A stretch of DNA of 64,000 bases from Fervidobacterium nodosum Rt17-B1 (GTDB lineage: Bacteria; Thermotogota; Thermotogae; Thermotogales; Fervidobacteriaceae): the NCBI RefSeq assembly GCF_000017545.1, contig NC_009718.1, forward strand, positions 1,178,001 to 1,242,000. Reading direction: 5' to 3'. Shown here piece after piece: positions 45,993 through 55,569 of this stretch; position 1 is the first letter of the stretch; each line of letters begins with the position of its first letter. Under the pieces are notes generated by a model. It did not search any database. It was not told the DNA's origin and was given only the letters and a program-made list of their open reading frames with translations. Position numbers and translations under genes: made by a program.

Positions 45993-46301
45993 TCACAGAT
46001 TGATTTCAACGTCGACACCTGCTGGAAGATTAATCTTCATCAGAGCGTCAATCGTCTTTGAGTTCGGTTCAATTATATCAATCAGTCTCTTGTGTACCTT
46101 TTTCTCAAATTGCTCACGTGAGTCTTTGTGCTTGAGTGGTGACCTAAGCACTACGTAAAGCGACCTTTCTGTTGGCAATGGTATTGGTCCCGATACCTTT
46201 GCATTTGTTTGCTTTGCAACTTCAACTATTTTCTTGGCTGATTCGTCAAGTAATCTATGATCATAAGCCCTCAACCTTATTCTAATTTTCTGACCTGGCA
46301 T
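45993..46301 (-). CDS. rpsJ: 30S ribosomal protein S10
   Basis: Head protein that also acts in antitermination complexes as NusE, 102 residues. It has [23 protein letters not shown] near 5 and [29 protein letters not shown] near 38. The ATG at 46301 follows AGGAGGG, shortly after the hairpin at 46325-46341. Confidence 0.97.
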   Translation of the reverse strand: MPGQKIRIRLRAYDHRLLDESAKKIVEVAKQTNAKVSGPIPLPTERSLYVVLRSPLKHKDSREQFEKKVHKRLIDIIEPNSKTIDALMKINLPAGVDVEINL

Positions 46302-46320
46302 GTCTTACCCTCCTTCTTAG

Positions 46321-46341
46321 AAAAGGGGGGGAATCCCCCCG
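46321..46341 (-). terminator. GC-rich hairpin between tuf and rpsJ
   Basis: On the minus strand GGGGGG pairs with CCCCCC around an ATT loop, then comes CTTTT at 46325-46321. The T-run is short, so it may be a partial terminator or a processing and stability stem that separates abundant tuf mRNA from the S10 genes. Confidence 0.6.
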
Positions 46342-46400
46342 ATTACAAGTATATGCGCTATTTCTGTGTTTTCTTTGCAATCTTTATAGCATGTTTCGAA

Positions 46401-47603
46401 TTACTCAATTATTTCGGAAACGACTCCAGCTCCGACTGTTCTTCCACCTTCACGAACTGCGAATCTCATACCTTTTTCGATTGCTACCGGGTAGATGAGT
46501 TCAATTGTCATTTCAACGTTGTCACCAGGCATAACCATTTCTACACCTGCTGGAAGGTCAACGATTTCTCCTGTTACGTCAGCTGTTCTGATGTAGAATT
46601 GTGGTTTGTAACCTTTTGTGAATGGTGTGTGTCTTCCGCCTTCTTCTTTCTTCAAAACGTAAATGTTTGCCTTGAATTTCTTGTGTGGTGTTATGGAACC
46701 TGGTTTTGCAATAACTTGTCCTCTTTCAACTTCGTCTTTGTCAACACCTCTTAAGAGACATCCAACGTTGTCACCAGCCATTGCTTCATCAAGTTCTTTT
46801 CTGAACATTTCAACGCTTGTGATAACTGTCTTCTTTGTTTCGTAGCTCATACCGATGATTTCTGCTTCAACACCTGGTTTGATTACGCCACGTTCGATTC
46901 TTCCTGTAACAACTGTACCTCTACCTGTGATTGTGAATACGTCTTCGACAGGCATAAGGAATGGTTTATCAACTTCACGAACCGGATCTGGGAAGTAGCT
47001 GTCCATCGCATCAAGAAGTTCTTTTATTGCCTTAAGATCTGGGTGGTTTGGATCATTTGGTGCTTCAACTGCTTTAAGAGCAGAACCTCTGATAACTGGA
47101 AGTTCATCGCCAGGGAATTCGTATTTGCTGAGAAGGTCTCTAACTTCCATTTCAACAAGGTCAACAAGTTCTGGGTCGTCAACCATATCAACTTTGTTTA
47201 TGAAGACAATCATCGCTGGAACGTTAACTTGTCTAGCAAGGAGAACGTGTTCTCTTGTTTGTGGCATTGGACCATCTGTTGCCGCAACGACAAGTATTGC
47301 ACCGTCCATTTGAGCTGCACCTGTAATCATGTTCTTAATGTAGTCAGCGTGACCTGGACAGTCAATGTGTGCGTAGTGTCTCTTTTCTGTTTGGTATTCA
47401 ACATGTGTAATGTTGATGGTAATACCTCTTGCTCTTTCCTCTGGTGCCTTATCAATCATTTCGTATGGTGTGTAATCTGCCCATCCAAATAGAGAACAGT
47501 ACTTTGTTATAGCTGCCGTAAGTGTTGTCTTTCCGTGGTCAATATGTCCAATCGTACCAACGTTCATGTGAGGTTTGGTTCTTACAAATTTTTCCTTTGC
47601 CAT
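46401..47603 (-). CDS. tuf: Elongation factor Tu
   Basis: GTPase that delivers aminoacyl-tRNA, 400 residues. G-motifs are GHIDHGKTT near 19, DCPGHADY near 81 and NKVD near 137. RGITI in the effector loop and the kirromycin/antibiotic-site region GRTVGAGVV at the C-terminus are intact. The ATG at 47603 follows AGGAGGGG. It is the only tuf in the window. Confidence 0.98.
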   Translation of the reverse strand: MAKEKFVRTKPHMNVGTIGHIDHGKTTLTAAITKYCSLFGWADYTPYEMIDKAPEERARGITINITHVEYQTEKRHYAHIDCPGHADYIKNMITGAAQMDGAILVVAATDGPMPQTREHVLLARQVNVPAMIVFINKVDMVDDPELVDLVEMEVRDLLSKYEFPGDELPVIRGSALKAVEAPNDPNHPDLKAIKELLDAMDSYFPDPVREVDKPFLMPVEDVFTITGRGTVVTGRIERGVIKPGVEAEIIGMSYETKKTVITSVEMFRKELDEAMAGDNVGCLLRGVDKDEVERGQVIAKPGSITPHKKFKANIYVLKKEEGGRHTPFTKGYKPQFYIRTADVTGEIVDLPAGVEMVMPGDNVEMTIELIYPVAIEKGMRFAVREGGRTVGAGVVSEIIE

Positions 47604-47672
47604 ACTTTTGCCCCTCCTTCTTCACCTATGGTGGAGTTTAATTTTGGTTTGGTTATTTCCTGTTAACTATTA

Positions 47673-49748
47673 TTAGCCCTTAAGTATCTTTTCAGCTACT
47701 TTTTCAGGTACTTTCTCGTAGTGTGAAAGCACCATCGTGTAATTTGCTCTACCTTGAGATAATGACCTAAGTGTTGTCGCGTAACCAAACATTTCACTCA
47801 ATGGAACGAGAGCCTTTACTACTCTCAAGTGACCCCTGTTTTCAAGGGCATCTATGTGTGCCCTTCTAGAATTAAGATCCGCAATGATGTTACCCATGTA
47901 GTCTTCCGGTGTTGTTACCTCAACTTTCATTATAGGTTCGAGTAATACCGGATTTCCTTTCTCCATGGCTTCCTTGAAAGCCATGCTTGCTGCTATCTTA
48001 AATGCCATTTCTGATGAGTCAACTTCATGGTATGAACCATCGAGTAACGTCGCTTTGATTCCAACAACTGGATATCCAGCCAGTACTCCAACTTGCATTG
48101 CTTCTCTGATTCCTTCCTCGATAGCGGGAATGTATTGTTTTGGTATCACACCACCAACTGTCTTATCAACAAATTCGAATGTCTTGTCAAGCCCAAGAGG
48201 CTCAAATTGAACAACTACATGACCATACTGACCTCTGCCACCGCTCTGTCTTATGTACTTACCTTCGATTTTGACATCTTTCGTTATTGTTTCTCTATAA
48301 GCGACTTGTGGTTTACCAACTCTGACATTGACGTTGAATTCTCTCTTAAGTCTGTCAACTATAATCTCTAAATGCAATTCTCCCATACCGGAGAGAATTG
48401 TTTCGCCAGTTTCTTGGTCAACGTACGCCCTAAGTGACGGGTCTTCATCAAGTAATGATTGCAATGCTTTTGAGAGTTTTGTTTCATCATCTTTTGTTTC
48501 AGGCTCTATAGCTATCGAGATAACTGGTTCTGGAAATTCCATCTTCTCTAATATAACATATGTATTTTCTTCACAGACCGTATCACCAGTTATCGTGCTC
48601 TTCATTCCTATAACGCCGACTATATCTCCAGCCCTTACATACTCAACATCTTCACGCTTATCAGCATGTAAGAATATGAGCCTCGAAACTCTTTCTTTAA
48701 CGCCTTTTGTTGTATTTATAACGTAACTTCCTTTTTCAAGCTTTCCACTGTAAACTCTTAAGAATGTGAGCTTACCAACGTATGGGTCTGTCTGAATTTT
48801 AAACGCATACGCAACAAAAGGAGCATTCTCTGTAGGTTGAACTTGTATCTCGTTACCTGCTTTGTCAAATCCTTTAACTGGCGGAAGATCCAATGGTGAT
48901 GGCAAGTACCTTACAATTCCATCTAAAAGAGGTTGAATACCAAGATTCATTTTTGCTGAACCACAAAATACTGGTGTCCCTAATCCTGCTATTGTTATCC
49001 TTCTGAGTGCTGCATGAATTTGCTCAATAGATGGTTCTTCCCCTTCAAGGTACATCTCCATTATTTCGTCGTCAACTTCTGCGATTTTTTCTATCATGTC
49101 TTCTCTTGCTTCATCTGCTTTGTCTTTCCATTGCGTTGGAATTTCTTCAACTACCATTTCAGTACCTTCAGGATTAAGCCATCTGATAGCTTTCATCTCG
49201 ATTAAATCGATAACACCCGCAAAATCACTTTCAGCACCCATTGGTAACTGAACGGGAATTGGATGTGCACCAAGCCTTTCGACCATTGTTTGGACAGCCA
49301 TTTCGAAATCTGCACCGGTTTTATCCATCTTATTCATAAACGCAATTCTTGGTACGTTGTATTTATCAGCCTGGCGCCAAACTGTTTCAGACTGTGGTTC
49401 AACACCTGCCGTTGCGTCAAACACAGCGACTGCTCCGTCAAGAACTCTTAAAGATCTCTCAACTTCAATAGTAAAGTCAACGTGTCCCGGTGTGTCGATG
49501 ATATTAATACGATGTTCTTTCCAGAGACACGTTGTAGCAGCCGATGTAATGGTTATACCTCTTTCCTTTTCTTGGACCATCCAGTCCATCGTTGCTGTAC
49601 CATCATCGACACTACCTATCTGATGCTTCCTACCTGTGAAATAGAGAATACGCTCGGTAGTGGTCGTCTTACCGGCGTCTATATGAGCCATTATTCCTAT
49701 ATTCCTTAACTTATTCAGGTCGACATATAATGCCTTTATCTCTTCCAT
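47673..49748 (-). CDS. fusA: Elongation factor G
   Basis: Translocation GTPase of 691 residues. G-motifs are [15 protein letters not shown] near 21, DTPGHVDFT near 85 and [10 protein letters not shown] near 139. Domain IV and V stretches such as GGRGQYGHV near 509 and the C-terminal [21 protein letters not shown] are intact. It is a standard translocase, not a tetracycline-protection variant. It lies between rpsG and tuf. Confidence 0.98.
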   Translation of the reverse strand: MEEIKALYVDLNKLRNIGIMAHIDAGKTTTTERILYFTGRKHQIGSVDDGTATMDWMVQEKERGITITSAATTCLWKEHRINIIDTPGHVDFTIEVERSLRVLDGAVAVFDATAGVEPQSETVWRQADKYNVPRIAFMNKMDKTGADFEMAVQTMVERLGAHPIPVQLPMGAESDFAGVIDLIEMKAIRWLNPEGTEMVVEEIPTQWKDKADEAREDMIEKIAEVDDEIMEMYLEGEEPSIEQIHAALRRITIAGLGTPVFCGSAKMNLGIQPLLDGIVRYLPSPLDLPPVKGFDKAGNEIQVQPTENAPFVAYAFKIQTDPYVGKLTFLRVYSGKLEKGSYVINTTKGVKERVSRLIFLHADKREDVEYVRAGDIVGVIGMKSTITGDTVCEENTYVILEKMEFPEPVISIAIEPETKDDETKLSKALQSLLDEDPSLRAYVDQETGETILSGMGELHLEIIVDRLKREFNVNVRVGKPQVAYRETITKDVKIEGKYIRQSGGRGQYGHVVVQFEPLGLDKTFEFVDKTVGGVIPKQYIPAIEEGIREAMQVGVLAGYPVVGIKATLLDGSYHEVDSSEMAFKIAASMAFKEAMEKGNPVLLEPIMKVEVTTPEDYMGNIIADLNSRRAHIDALENRGHLRVVKALVPLSEMFGYATTLRSLSQGRANYTMVLSHYEKVPEKVAEKILKG

Positions 49749-49801
49749 ACTTTCCTCCTCGAAGACATATAACTTTGAATCTTATAGAAATATTAATAAT
49801 A

Positions 49802-50269
49802 TTACCATCTGAAGTGGGCAAATGCTCTGTTAGCTTCTGCCATTTTGTGTACGTCTTCTCTCTTCTTAATAGCCGCACCTGTGTTATTGTACGCATTCAA
49901 AAGCTCTTCTGCTAATTTTTCTTGCATTGGTTTTCCTTTTTTGGATCTTGCAATATCAACTATCCATCTAATAGCAAGTGTTGTCTTTCTGGGTTCTTGA
50001 ACTTCAACTGGAACTTGGTAAGTTGCACCACCAATTCTCCTTGGCCTTACTTCTACAATAGGTTTAACGTTTTCTATCGCCTGTTTAAAAACTTCTATTC
50101 CGTCCTTACCCGTCTTTTGACTGAGTATATCAATTGCACCGTAAACTATCTTTTGAGCTATTGATTTCTTTCCATCCCACATAATTTTATTAACCATCCT
50201 TGTTACAAGGACTTCGCCGTAAACTGGATCTGGTGAAACTACTCTCGGTTCGGCTCTTCTTCGCCTCAT
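49802..50269 (-). CDS. rpsG: 30S ribosomal protein S7
   Basis: Head-assembly protein of 155 residues, a known repressor of str operons. It begins [19 protein letters not shown], with [19 protein letters not shown] near 27 and the C-terminal [20 protein letters not shown]. It starts 15 bases after rpsL ends. Confidence 0.97.
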   Translation of the reverse strand: MRRRRAEPRVVSPDPVYGEVLVTRMVNKIMWDGKKSIAQKIVYGAIDILSQKTGKDGIEVFKQAIENVKPIVEVRPRRIGGATYQVPVEVQEPRKTTLAIRWIVDIARSKKGKPMQEKLAEELLNAYNNTGAAIKKREDVHKMAEANRAFAHFRW

Positions 50270-50284
50270 TCAATTCCCTCCTTA

Positions 50285-50689
50285 TTACTTCTTACCTTTT
50301 GCGCCTGCTGCAGCTCCGGCTTTTGGTCTCTTTGCACCGTATTTACTTCTGCTCTGGCGTCTGTTTTCAACACCCGCTGCGTCTAACGCACCTCTTATAA
50401 TCTTGTACCTAACACCTGGGAGGTCCTTAACCCTTCCACCTCTTACAAGAACAATCGAGTGTTCTTGAAGATTATGACCTATACCAGGAATATATGCAGT
50501 CACTTCAATACCGTTGCTTAATCTAACTTTAGCTATTTTACGAAGAGCAGAGTTCGGTTTTTTTGGTGTCATTGTTGAAACCCTAACGCAAACTCCTCTC
50601 TTCTGTGGATGACCTTGCAATGCCGGTGACTTAGATTTTTCCTTAACTTTTTCCCTTCCGTGTTTTACTAACTGATTAATCGTTGGCAT
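50285..50689 (-). CDS. rpsL: 30S ribosomal protein S12
   Basis: Decoding-centre protein, 134 residues, first gene of the superoperon. The loops [14 protein letters not shown] near 42-55 and [11 protein letters not shown] near 86 carry the Lys residues linked with streptomycin sensitivity, in wild-type form. The C-terminus has an Ala/Gly/Lys-rich tail. The ATG at 50689 follows AAGGGAGGG. Confidence 0.97.
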   Translation of the reverse strand: MPTINQLVKHGREKVKEKSKSPALQGHPQKRGVCVRVSTMTPKKPNSALRKIAKVRLSNGIEVTAYIPGIGHNLQEHSIVLVRGGRVKDLPGVRYKIIRGALDAAGVENRRQSRSKYGAKRPKAGAAAGAKGKK

Positions 50690-50724
50690 CTTAACCCTCC
50701 CTTCAAACTATACATTCGTGTGAT

Positions 50725-50753
50725 ATTATAAACTCTGTTTTAATAAAAAACAA
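50725..50753 (-). promoter_or_regulatory. Promoter of the ribosomal superoperon
   Basis: On the minus strand TTGTTT (50753-50748) and a perfect TATAAT (50730-50725) have a 17-base spacer, giving a leader of about 30 bases before rpsL at 50689. Imperfect inverted repeats lie just upstream near 50785-50800 and 50843-50864. Confidence 0.7.
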
Positions 50754-50894
50754 TAAAAGCCGTGTGAATTTTTTGTTGCGTACACGACCTCGTGCGTTTT
50801 TGCGACATAAGCATAATAATTTACAAACAAAAGATTATTTACATTAACCGAATCGTTTCGTTAACATTCTAACTTCTGGTAATACCAAAATAAT

Positions 50895-50910
50895 GGGCGC
50901 ATATGCGCCC
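50895..50910 (-). terminator. Palindromic terminator after tRNA-Gln
   Basis: GGGCGCATATGCGCCC is a perfect 16-base palindrome. On the minus strand it is followed by ATTATTTTGG, a modest T-rich tail. It ends the tRNA-Val/tRNA-Gln transcript ahead of the ribosomal promoter. Confidence 0.7.
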
Positions 50911-50971
50911 GTTGATTTTCTACATCTTATCGTTATTTGCATTAATGAGTGCAGATAATGAGAATTAAAAT

Positions 50972-51046
50972 TGGCTGGGGCGGTAGGACTCGAACCTACA
51001 CAACTGGAGCCAAAGTCCAGGGTCCTGCCAATTAGACGACGCCCCA
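50972..51046 (-). tRNA. tRNA-Gln (anticodon TTG)
   Basis: 75 nt with an encoded CCA. The acceptor TGGGGCG pairs with CGCCCCA, and the anticodon stem CTGGA/TCCAG encloses CTTTGGC with anticodon TTG. U1-A72 is typical of tRNA-Gln. It follows tRNA-Val on the same transcript. Confidence 0.95.
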
Positions 51047-51096
51047 GCGTTAACGCCGTATCGCCTAAATTTGACCCTCATTTTATTAACTAAAAT

Positions 51097-51171
51097 TGGT
51101 GGGTGCGGCAGGGATTGAACCTACGACCTCTTCCGCGTCAAGGAAGCGCTCTCCCACTGAGCTACGCACCC
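51097..51171 (-). tRNA. tRNA-Val (anticodon GAC)
   Basis: 75 nt with an encoded CCA. The acceptor GGGTGCG pairs with CGCACCC, and the anticodon stem CTTCC/GGAAG encloses TTGACGC with anticodon GAC. A strong promoter lies just upstream, and a perfect 12-bp inverted repeat sits 8 bases before its 5' end. Confidence 0.95.
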
Positions 51172-51179
51172 ACTTTTAG

Positions 51180-51208
51180 GTATCGCTGACCTCATTGGTC
51201 AGCGATAC
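51180..51208. repeat. Perfect 12-bp inverted repeat in the tRNA-Val leader
   Basis: GTATCGCTGACC pairs with GGTCAGCGATAC around a 5-base loop. It overlaps the expected transcription start of the tRNA operon. It could be an operator, a 5' leader hairpin for RNase P processing, or a terminator of the amylase-family gene, though the minus strand has no T-run after it. Confidence 0.8.
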
Positions 51209-51210
51209 TG

Positions 51211-51239
51211 ATTTTACTATGTATCTTTAAATCTGTCAA
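51211..51239 (-). promoter_or_regulatory. Strong promoter of the tRNA-Val/tRNA-Gln operon
   Basis: On the minus strand a perfect TTGACA (51239-51234) and TAAAAT (51216-51211) have a 17-base spacer, placing the start of transcription near 51204. Confidence 0.82.
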
Positions 51240-51259
51240 GAGGTATTTTATTTAAAAAT

Positions 51260-53269
51260 TTATAATTCTCTATTTATTAACATTATAACAAAATCACCCG
51301 ATTGAAGTTCATATGGAATAATATTACTATTTGATATTGGTAAATTCTTTGCTCCAAATTTAGTTATAACTTTTACACTTTTTACTTCAATCTCTCTTCC
51401 AGCGGTTTCATTAACAAAAACTTCAATATACCTTCCCTGAGCAAGATTTAGATTCCCAAGTACAATTAATCCCTGATTATCTTTCCAGAAGCTGTAATTT
51501 GCTGTTAAACCATCTTGGTAGTTTAAATATACATATCGGAATTCACCATCATAGAATTCAGAAACCTTTTCCCTTATAGATAACAATCTCCTCAAGTAAT
51601 TATAAATTTCATCGTTTGCTTTGTCCCAGTGTAATGCGTAATAATCAAAAAAAGCAAGCTTTCCATAAAATTGGTCATTTGGTGGCAATACAGTTTTCCC
51701 GAATATGTTGTTATCCAAACCAAGGTTCATTGGTTGAACTTCCTCTATTTCCTGTCCACTGTTTATATATGGTATCGCGTTCGGAGCAAAATACAATAAT
51801 GCAGGTGCAAGGTATTTGAGCTTATCACCATTTTCTCTTACAACTATCCTTGGAGTATCTGGTGTTTCGCAAGAAGCAATAAAAGGTACTTTAAGATAAG
51901 GTACTGTCTCTTCAATGAATTTGTAAAATTCTCTTGGTCTTGCAGCTGCATACCAGCTGTTACCTAATATACAATCGTAACCTTCTCTCTTTGCTTTTTC
52001 ATCGTTTTTCATTTCAAGTTCTTCGGCAATAAACACGAATGCTGGGTCTATTTCCCTGGCTTTTGAAATAATCATATCCTGAAGACTTGCGGGCAATGCA
52101 TGTCCCATATCAATCCTTGCTCCATCTATTCCAAATCTTTTTTGGTAAGACGGAATTATATCTGAAAGATATTCCCATAACTCCATATTTGGTTCATTAC
52201 CTGGGAATTTACTCGACTTAACAACATCAAATAAAACATAAGGTGGTTGGTTTTCCGGTAAGTATTTCTGACTTTCCGCTGGATGATCCAAATACAATCT
52301 CAAAAATGTAACATCGTCCCAAGTTGGTTGAGGATCATTTACCCAGTCGGAAAAGCCTGGAGGTGTAATAATTCCAAACTCACGAGCGATATTTGAAAGG
52401 ATATCGCCTTCCATCTTCTTAACTCTCTGCCATTTCTTTGGATCTAACTTGTTTGGTGGAAGCGTGAATTTTGCAAGATGTTGTTTAACTTCTTCATTTG
52501 AATATATTACAGATAAATCTGCTGGATCTGGTATTTTAAAAGGTAATTCAGGTATGTGTGGTGGTTTGTAACTTGCCACTTCTTCTATCCTTATCCAATA
52601 GAACCAATCTGGGTGTTCTTTTATTAAATCACTATCCCTTGCGGCAGTTCTTGGTATAAAATCAAGCACAACACGTATACCAAGCATATGCGCCGCTTGA
52701 ACAAGTGCTTTAAATTGCTCATCAATAGATATTCCTTCAAGAAGTGGGTCATGGTAGCTTTCATCAAGCTCAACAGGATTTTTAACCGCGTACGGTGAAC
52801 CAACCTCACCTTTTTTGAAAATGTTGCTCATTTTCGAAATAGGGAGCATATACAAAATATTGATTCCCATGTTTTTCAAATATGGTAACAACGCTATCAT
52901 CTTTAAAAACGTTCCAGATTCTTTGTAACCGAAAATATCTTCTGGTTCAAAAGCACCAAATCCTTTGTGGTTGTAAGCCGCTGTAGCTCTTGGAAGGGCG
53001 CCGTATATCTTACCTTTACCAATCCAAATAGGTTTTACCTCACCATTTAACATTGCTAAAGATTTTGAATAATCGAATCCTTTATCATTTTCAAGGATAT
53101 AATCGATTAAGAAGGCAAAATATTCGTATGGATCAACGAAATAGCGCCCATCTTTAATGGAAACCTTTCCAGCATAATGAGAAATAAACCATTGCTTAGG
53201 TAAAGCGTAAAGTGTTTTTCCGGTAATTTTTGTTTTCAAATAATCTCTCAAGTCTCTAAGTTCATTCAT
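51260..53269 (-). CDS. Maltosyltransferase (GH13), Thermotoga MTase type
   Basis: Cytoplasmic GH13 enzyme that moves maltosyl units between alpha-1,4-glucans, 669 residues with no signal peptide. It resembles the T. maritima maltosyltransferase along its length from memory. The barrel motifs are VVLDFIPRTAARD near 203 (region I), GARIDMGHALP near 378 with the Asp nucleophile (region II), FIAEELEM near 408 with the acid/base Glu (region III) and CETPDTPR near 460 (region IV, where NHD is usual). The ATG at 53269 follows AGGAGGTATC. A palindrome AAATCTT-AA-AAGATTT (53290-53305) lies just upstream. It stands alone between tRNA genes. Confidence 0.88.
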   Translation of the reverse strand: MNELRDLRDYLKTKITGKTLYALPKQWFISHYAGKVSIKDGRYFVDPYEYFAFLIDYILENDKGFDYSKSLAMLNGEVKPIWIGKGKIYGALPRATAAYNHKGFGAFEPEDIFGYKESGTFLKMIALLPYLKNMGINILYMLPISKMSNIFKKGEVGSPYAVKNPVELDESYHDPLLEGISIDEQFKALVQAAHMLGIRVVLDFIPRTAARDSDLIKEHPDWFYWIRIEEVASYKPPHIPELPFKIPDPADLSVIYSNEEVKQHLAKFTLPPNKLDPKKWQRVKKMEGDILSNIAREFGIITPPGFSDWVNDPQPTWDDVTFLRLYLDHPAESQKYLPENQPPYVLFDVVKSSKFPGNEPNMELWEYLSDIIPSYQKRFGIDGARIDMGHALPASLQDMIISKAREIDPAFVFIAEELEMKNDEKAKREGYDCILGNSWYAAARPREFYKFIEETVPYLKVPFIASCETPDTPRIVVRENGDKLKYLAPALLYFAPNAIPYINSGQEIEEVQPMNLGLDNNIFGKTVLPPNDQFYGKLAFFDYYALHWDKANDEIYNYLRRLLSIREKVSEFYDGEFRYVYLNYQDGLTANYSFWKDNQGLIVLGNLNLAQGRYIEVFVNETAGREIEVKSVKVITKFGAKNLPISNSNIIPYELQSGDFVIMLINREL

Positions 53270-53327
53270 ACTTGATACCTCCTATTTAAAAATCTTAAAA
53301 GATTTAACATTGCTTATTTTTCACCAC

Positions 53328-53356
53328 TTGACGAACTCTAATAATCATTGTATAAT
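53328..53356 (+). promoter_or_regulatory. Promoter for tRNA-Ser
   Basis: TTGACG (53328-53333) and a perfect TATAAT (53351-53356) have a 17-base spacer, ending 13 bases before the tRNA. Confidence 0.82.
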
Positions 53357-53369
53357 CTTACCGCTGGAC

Positions 53370-53459
53370 GGAGGCGTGTCCGAACTGGCTAAGGAGCCGG
53401 TCTTGAAAATCGGTGGTGGTCAAACCACCGTGTGGGTTCGAGTCCCACCGCCTCCGCCA
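53370..53459 (+). tRNA. tRNA-Ser (anticodon TGA)
   Basis: 90 nt with a long variable arm (GGTGGT-CAAA-CCACC) and an encoded CCA. The acceptor GGAGGCG pairs with CGCCTCC, and the anticodon loop CTTGAAA carries anticodon TGA, reading UCN codons. The T arm GTGGG-TTCGAGT-CCCAC is present. Confidence 0.96.
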
Positions 53460-53468
53460 TTTTTTATT

Positions 53469-54779
53469 TTATACCTCTATACCTTCTCCAATTTCTCTAT
53501 TTTTTAAAGCTAACTCTCTCATTTTTTTATTTAATGCTTCAACTTCTGTATCAAAATACCATGCTGTTAACATTAGGAAAAAGCCACATATAAACCAAAA
53601 ATACGCACTTAATTCAAGAGCGGCGGCCATACTTCCAAGACTCACCGAAAGCGCCCCACCAACAAAACGACCAATTCCAGTACCTACAGAATCAGTTAAA
53701 TTAAATATGGAAAATATTCTTCCTCTGTTCTTCGGTTCATTCACATTTAAAAGCATCATCTTAACATTTGGCCCTGTGTAAGAGTCCATCATCGCCGCTA
53801 CAAATCCTAACAAACCAAAAATCAAAAAGGTACCCGGCATATAGTTAAATTTAAACACCCAAACAGTGAAAAATACACCTAAGATTGTTGTAACAGCAGA
53901 TACAAGTGGAACTAGTCTACGAGAAATCGAATAAAGTTTTTCTCCAACAATACCACCTATAACATTCCCCGCAATGCTTCCTAAGGCAAAAATCAGAAAC
54001 ATCGTTGTGGCTTGATTTAAATCCATGCCTTTCTCTCTTCTAAAGAACTCTATCATAAAATATGGTATAGCGCCCCAAGGAACTGTACCTGCAATCCCTT
54101 GAAAGAATAAAAGCAAATTTGTTTTTATTTTTACAAGATTTGCGTAATCTGAAAGCTTAATACTATACTTATATTCAACCTCCGTACTTTCAAAGCCTTC
54201 CTCGTGAGCTGCTCTTTTTGGTTCATCAAGATAATACCAAATAAGTGGAATAAGAATTATATTAGGAGCGGAAACAAGGATAAATGGTATCCTCCAACCA
54301 AGAATATTAGCTGTATATCCAGCCACTAACATTCCCAATATACTTCCCACAGTAGAAGCAAGTCCAAGTATTGAAACTACCTTTCCCCTCTCTTTATGCC
54401 CAAATAAGTCACCAACAATTGAATATGAAATTGGAAAAGAAGCACCAACACCGATACCAGTCAAAACTCGCCAGAAAAAAAGCTGGCCAAACGAACCTGA
54501 AATGGCCGTTAAAAGGCATGGAATTTCCCCAACTAATATAGAACCAACCAACAACTTCTTTCTGTTGTACTTATCACTTAAAAATCCCCAAAAAAGGCTG
54601 ATAATGGCCCCTACAATACTGAAAACTCCCCCAACAAGTCCAATATGCGAATCGGTAACATTAAATTCTTTTTCAATCATACCAATAACAGGACTCATCA
54701 CCATCTGATCGGCGTTGAGTATAACAAGTAATATAAAGAGAAAAATTACAGTCCTTTTTCTATTAATATCTTTACTCAA
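53469..54779 (-). CDS. Major facilitator superfamily transporter
   Basis: A 12-span secondary transporter of about 436 residues. The MFS signature appears as GFLSDKYNRKKLLVG near residue 62, and a weaker copy in the second half. The middle loop (VEYKYSIKLSDYANLVK) is cytoplasmic. The layout recalls sugar-phosphate or Spinster-like antiporters, but the substrate cannot be told. TTG 54779 was chosen since GGGGGG lies 6-8 bases upstream; the TTG at 54803 is less likely. It is convergent with tRNA-Ser. Confidence 0.85.
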   Translation of the reverse strand: MSKDINRKRTVIFLFILLVILNADQMVMSPVIGMIEKEFNVTDSHIGLVGGVFSIVGAIISLFWGFLSDKYNRKKLLVGSILVGEIPCLLTAISGSFGQLFFWRVLTGIGVGASFPISYSIVGDLFGHKERGKVVSILGLASTVGSILGMLVAGYTANILGWRIPFILVSAPNIILIPLIWYYLDEPKRAAHEEGFESTEVEYKYSIKLSDYANLVKIKTNLLLFFQGIAGTVPWGAIPYFMIEFFRREKGMDLNQATTMFLIFALGSIAGNVIGGIVGEKLYSISRRLVPLVSAVTTILGVFFTVWVFKFNYMPGTFLIFGLLGFVAAMMDSYTGPNVKMMLLNVNEPKNRGRIFSIFNLTDSVGTGIGRFVGGALSVSLGSMAAALELSAYFWFICGFFLMLTAWYFDTEVEALNKKMRELALKNREIGEGIEV

Positions 54780-54816
54780 AAGAACCCCCCCATTCGATAC
54801 CAAGAAATTAAAAATT

Positions 54817-55539
54817 CTACTTTAGTAAAGACAAAATATCATACTTCAAAAACTTTTCAATAACATTCCATGGTATAACAAACTCTGGCATACCTGAAGC
54901 ATAAGGTGCCAAATCGTAATGCGGGTACATAATAATCAAACCGTCTTTAGAAATAGTAAATTCTCTTGAGAAAATATCATCTTTTAAAATATTCATAGGA
55001 GCATCCGGAAAGAAATCTGTGTTATTTTGCTCTATTTGTTTCAAAATATTTGACTTTATTGTATCTTCTGCCTCTTCTTTAATTATATCATAAAGCTTTA
55101 AGACTTTGGAATTTTTAAGATCTATATTGTAAGTCTCAAAAAAAGTTATACCATGAGCTCCTCCAGTAAATTGATAATAATAAACTACAAATGAAAGAAA
55201 ATCCTTTCCTTCATATCTAACGTCTACACTAACATAAGCTTCGTAAGGAGTATGTTGAACGTCTTTATCATGATCTTCTTGTGCTATCCCTTTTACCTCG
55301 TTCACAAATTTTTTTATTTTTTCTTCAACTTCAGAATTGAATTTTTCTTCAAAATTAGAATCTTTAAGGTATTTTAAACGAGGTAATTCAACATGTATCC
55401 GTACAATTTCGTTTTCAGTAGAACTTTTTACAATTTCAAAAACTTTCATTCTTGATATATAGAATACCACAAGCAAACTAATAAGCATAAGAACACCTAT
55501 CATGAAAATTCTTGAACGCGTTTCTGAAAATTTTTCCAT
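54817..55539 (-). CDS. Membrane-anchored DUF4163/DUF3298 (RsiV-like) protein
   Basis: About 240 residues with one N-terminal membrane span (residues 13-32) and an extracytoplasmic domain. The domain has IHVELPRL-type strands and the hallmark YYYQFTGGAHGI near 125, followed by FFPDAPMNILKDDIF. It ends MYPHYDLAPYASGMPEFVIPW, typical of the DUF3298 domain found in RsiV anti-sigma factors that bind lysozyme. There is no sigma factor gene next to it and the cytoplasmic part is very short, so an anti-sigma role is doubtful. ATG 55539 has AAAGG upstream; TTG 55560 is an alternative. Confidence 0.75.
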   Translation of the reverse strand: MEKFSETRSRIFMIGVLMLISLLVVFYISRMKVFEIVKSSTENEIVRIHVELPRLKYLKDSNFEEKFNSEVEEKIKKFVNEVKGIAQEDHDKDVQHTPYEAYVSVDVRYEGKDFLSFVVYYYQFTGGAHGITFFETYNIDLKNSKVLKLYDIIKEEAEDTIKSNILKQIEQNNTDFFPDAPMNILKDDIFSREFTISKDGLIIMYPHYDLAPYASGMPEFVIPWNVIEKFLKYDILSLLK

Positions 55540-55569
55540 AAAATCATCTACCTTTCTCAATTTTTCAGA

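Noticed and set aside
46257-46754. 165-codon plus-strand frame opposite tuf and rpsJ
   Set aside because: Cys/Phe-rich antisense translation that crosses a hairpin; no start signal.
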